64,000 bases of DNA from Chitinophagales bacterium. GTDB lineage: Bacteria > Bacteroidota > Bacteroidia > Chitinophagales > Chitinophagaceae. The notes beneath the pieces are model-generated. The model searched no databases. It was not told the origin of the DNA and saw only the letters and a list, made by a program, of their open reading frames with translations. A program made the translations under genes and the position numbers. The first letter of the stretch is position 1; every line of letters begins with the position of its first letter. Positions 61,996 to 64,000 of the stretch are shown here, piece by piece. The stretch covers positions 94,078-158,077 of the forward strand of contig JAFLBM010000012.1 of NCBI GenBank assembly GCA_017303455.1. Direction: 5' to 3'.

Positions 61996-63990
61996 ATGCA
62001 ATGCAAACGATCAATCCTGTTTCTCTGCAGCATAATAGCTGTCCAGTTAGTGGTAGTGGCACAACCGGTAAAAAGGAGCCTCCGTGCTTCGGATATCCTG
62101 CGGTTGCAAAGTACCGGTGATGCACAAATCTCTCCCGATGGGAAATGGATGTTGTATACCTTAACCACTGTTGATTCAGCAAAAGATAAACGCAATACCG
62201 ATATCTGGATGATGAACTGGGAAGGAACGGAATCCGTACAGCTTACCAATAGCCCGGATGGCGAAACTAATCCCAAATGGAGTCCTGACGGGAAATACAT
62301 TTCATTTATGGCAGCCCGTAATGGAGGCAGCACACAGGTCTATATACTGAACAGGCTGGGTGGCGAAGCCATTAAACTCACCGACACCAAAGGATCACTT
62401 TCCGATTATGCCTGGAGCCCTGATGGTAAACGATTGTTACTGGCCATCAAAGACCAGGAAGATACAACAGGGAAGAAAAAGAACAACCCGATGGTGATTG
62501 ACCGCTATCATTTCAAACAGGATGTGAGCGGGTACTTATATGATAAACGTAAAACTCATCTTTATCTTTTTGATGTGGCGGCCAAGAGAACAGATACACT
62601 CACCCGTGGCAATTATAATGAAGGCAGTATGCAATGGAGCCCGGATGGTGCTTCTATCGCTTTCGTCAGTAACCGTACCGAAGACCCGGATAAAAACAAT
62701 AACAACGACATCTTTGTTATTGCCGCCAAACCCGGTGCTGAAGCAAAACAACTCACCAACTGGAAAGGAAGTGATGGCTCACCCCAATGGAGCCCCGATG
62801 GTAAAACCATTGCTTACCTGCGGAGTACCTCTGATGAAAATTTCCTGATGTATGACCAGCCAATTTTATCAGTAATACCTGCGGCTGGTGGCGAACCTGT
62901 GCTGTTAAGTAAATCCATCGACCGCCCGGTTACCAATATCCGCTGGAATAAAGACGGCAGCAGTATTGCTGCACTGGTAACAGATGATTGTGAACGCTAT
63001 ATTGCCGCCTTCGATCCAAAGAATGGAAAGATGAATAAACTGATCGGTGGAAACCGTTCTTTCAATGCCCTGGAATTGCATCCCAATGGCAGTTGGATCA
63101 CTTCCATGACCAACCCGCAACTGCCTTCCGAATACTATGCGTTTGAAAACAATAATCTCCGCCGGCTCACTAAAGTGCAGGATGATTTTGTAAAAGATCT
63201 TTCTCTCGCTACTGTGGAAAAATTTGTATCAAAGAGTAAAGATGGTGCCACCGTTTCCAGTCTCTTATACTTGCCACCCAATGCCGGTAAAGAAAAATTG
63301 CCGGTCATCTTTTTTATTCATGGCGGCCCTGTGGGGCAGGATGATTATGGATTCGACCTGACAAGACAAACATTGGCTGCCAAAGGTTATGCTGTTGTTG
63401 CTGTGAACTACCGGGGCAGTAATGGCCGGGGTATTGATTACAGTAAATCCATCTATGCCGACTGGGGTAATAAGGAAGTGCTGGATATACAGGGAGCGGC
63501 GGATCATTTGATCAGCAAAGGAATTATTGATGCGGATAAAATGGGTATTGCCGGCTGGAGTTATGGCGGCATACTCACTGATTATATGATCGCTAAAGAT
63601 GACCGTTTCAAAGCAGCGGTGAGTGGTGCGGGCAGTGCTTTACAATTATCCCTGTATGGCGTGGATCAGTATATCCTGCAACTGGATAATGAACTGGGCC
63701 CACCCTGGAAGGATAAGAATTACGAAAAGTATCTGAAGTTATCTTATCCTTTCCTGAATGCAGGCAAGATCAAAACGCCTACATTATTCATGACGGGTGA
63801 AAAGGATTTTAATGTACCGGCTATAGGCAGTGAACAAATGTACCAGGCCCTTCGGTCCAATGGTATTCAGACTGAGCTGATCATTTATCCCGGCCAGTTT
63901 CATGGCATAACGCTGCCAAGTTTCCAGGCCGACCGGCTGGAACGTTACCAGCAATGGTTCGACAAATTCTTAAAGCCGAAAGGTTTTTAA
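61996..63990 (+). CDS. S9 family prolyl oligopeptidase-type peptidase
   Basis: 664 aa exported serine peptidase. Signal peptide ends VVVAQ. A seven-bladed WD40-like propeller (residues 35-385) carries TolB-type repeats (SPDGKWMLYTL, WSPDGKYISFM, WSPDGKRLLLA, WSPDGASIAFV, WSPDGKTIAYL). The C-terminal alpha/beta hydrolase has the nucleophile Ser522 (GWSYGG), an Asp near TGEKDFNVP (about residue 602) and a His in PGQFHGITLP. It cleaves short peptides or acylated residues in the periplasm. The gene ends 10 bp before the window edge. Confidence 0.95.
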   Translation: MQCKRSILFLCSIIAVQLVVVAQPVKRSLRASDILRLQSTGDAQISPDGKWMLYTLTTVDSAKDKRNTDIWMMNWEGTESVQLTNSPDGETNPKWSPDGKYISFMAARNGGSTQVYILNRLGGEAIKLTDTKGSLSDYAWSPDGKRLLLAIKDQEDTTGKKKNNPMVIDRYHFKQDVSGYLYDKRKTHLYLFDVAAKRTDTLTRGNYNEGSMQWSPDGASIAFVSNRTEDPDKNNNNDIFVIAAKPGAEAKQLTNWKGSDGSPQWSPDGKTIAYLRSTSDENFLMYDQPILSVIPAAGGEPVLLSKSIDRPVTNIRWNKDGSSIAALVTDDCERYIAAFDPKNGKMNKLIGGNRSFNALELHPNGSWITSMTNPQLPSEYYAFENNNLRRLTKVQDDFVKDLSLATVEKFVSKSKDGATVSSLLYLPPNAGKEKLPVIFFIHGGPVGQDDYGFDLTRQTLAAKGYAVVAVNYRGSNGRGIDYSKSIYADWGNKEVLDIQGAADHLISKGIIDADKMGIAGWSYGGILTDYMIAKDDRFKAAVSGAGSALQLSLYGVDQYILQLDNELGPPWKDKNYEKYLKLSYPFLNAGKIKTPTLFMTGEKDFNVPAIGSEQMYQALRSNGIQTELIIYPGQFHGITLPSFQADRLERYQQWFDKFLKPKGF

Positions 63991-64000
63991 TTTTTACGTT

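Overview
The window comes from a Bacteroidota chromosome, most likely a Chitinophagaceae-type member of the Chitinophagales. The evidence is a type IX secretion (T9SS) C-terminal sorting domain, TonB-plug-like tails on a BlaR1-type M56 peptidase, paired M1 peptidases, a VPS10/BNR beta-propeller protein, HupE beside DUF6702, GxxExxY and PspC proteins, and Bacteroidota-type promoters (-33 TTTG, about 19 bp, -7 TAnnTTTG). Most genes are housekeeping or envelope functions at roughly 45-48% G+C by eye. No rRNA, tRNA or CRISPR array was seen.

Layout. 0-3.5 kb: leucine biosynthesis on the minus strand (leuA-leuC-leuD and the first codons of a probable leuB). 3.6-8.6 kb: TPR proteins, a lipoprotein, a VOC protein and an AT-rich orphan. 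8.7-10.1 kb: an IS200/RAYT-type Y1 transposase beside a 231-232 bp tandem array of hairpins. 10.1-12.6 kb: carA, a GNAT acetyltransferase and aroQ, whose gaps are filled by inverted-arm repeat elements. 12.9-24.9 kb: the propeller protein, an esterase, a GxxExxY nuclease-fold gene bounded by inverted repeats, two tandem M1 peptidases, HupE and DUF6702. 24.9-31.3 kb: a CNNM/CorC protein, PAP2 phosphatase, LTA-synthase-like sulfatase, methyltransferase and glmM. 31.3-35.1 kb: a PaoABC-type periplasmic aldehyde oxidoreductase. 35.3-43.4 kb: cysteine desulfurase, a BlaI/BlaR1-like pair with palindromic operators, PspC and aconitase. 43.6-50.8 kb: a type I restriction-modification island (hsdR, a fused hsdM-hsdS, a K+-channel-like protein, a relic of another hsdS end, and a Bro-N protein). 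51-64 kb: a serine hydrolase, PepSY, YqgE, an exported AAA-like protein without a P-loop, a T9SS cargo, a Gly-rich protein, TlpA, a PfkB kinase, an RluE-type pseudouridine synthase and an S9 peptidase.

The strongest non-genic signal is the density of short hairpin and inverted-arm repeats. Several families are present. Some lie inside reading frames (all three leu genes and the propeller gene), some supply stop or start codons, and some are inserted into one another. Two loci look like possible drivers: the Y1 transposase beside its hairpin array, and the GxxExxY gene enclosed by inverted arms that resemble gene-less elements elsewhere in the window. The other candidate system is the K+-channel gene lodged between a functional hsdS end and a decayed one in the restriction island.
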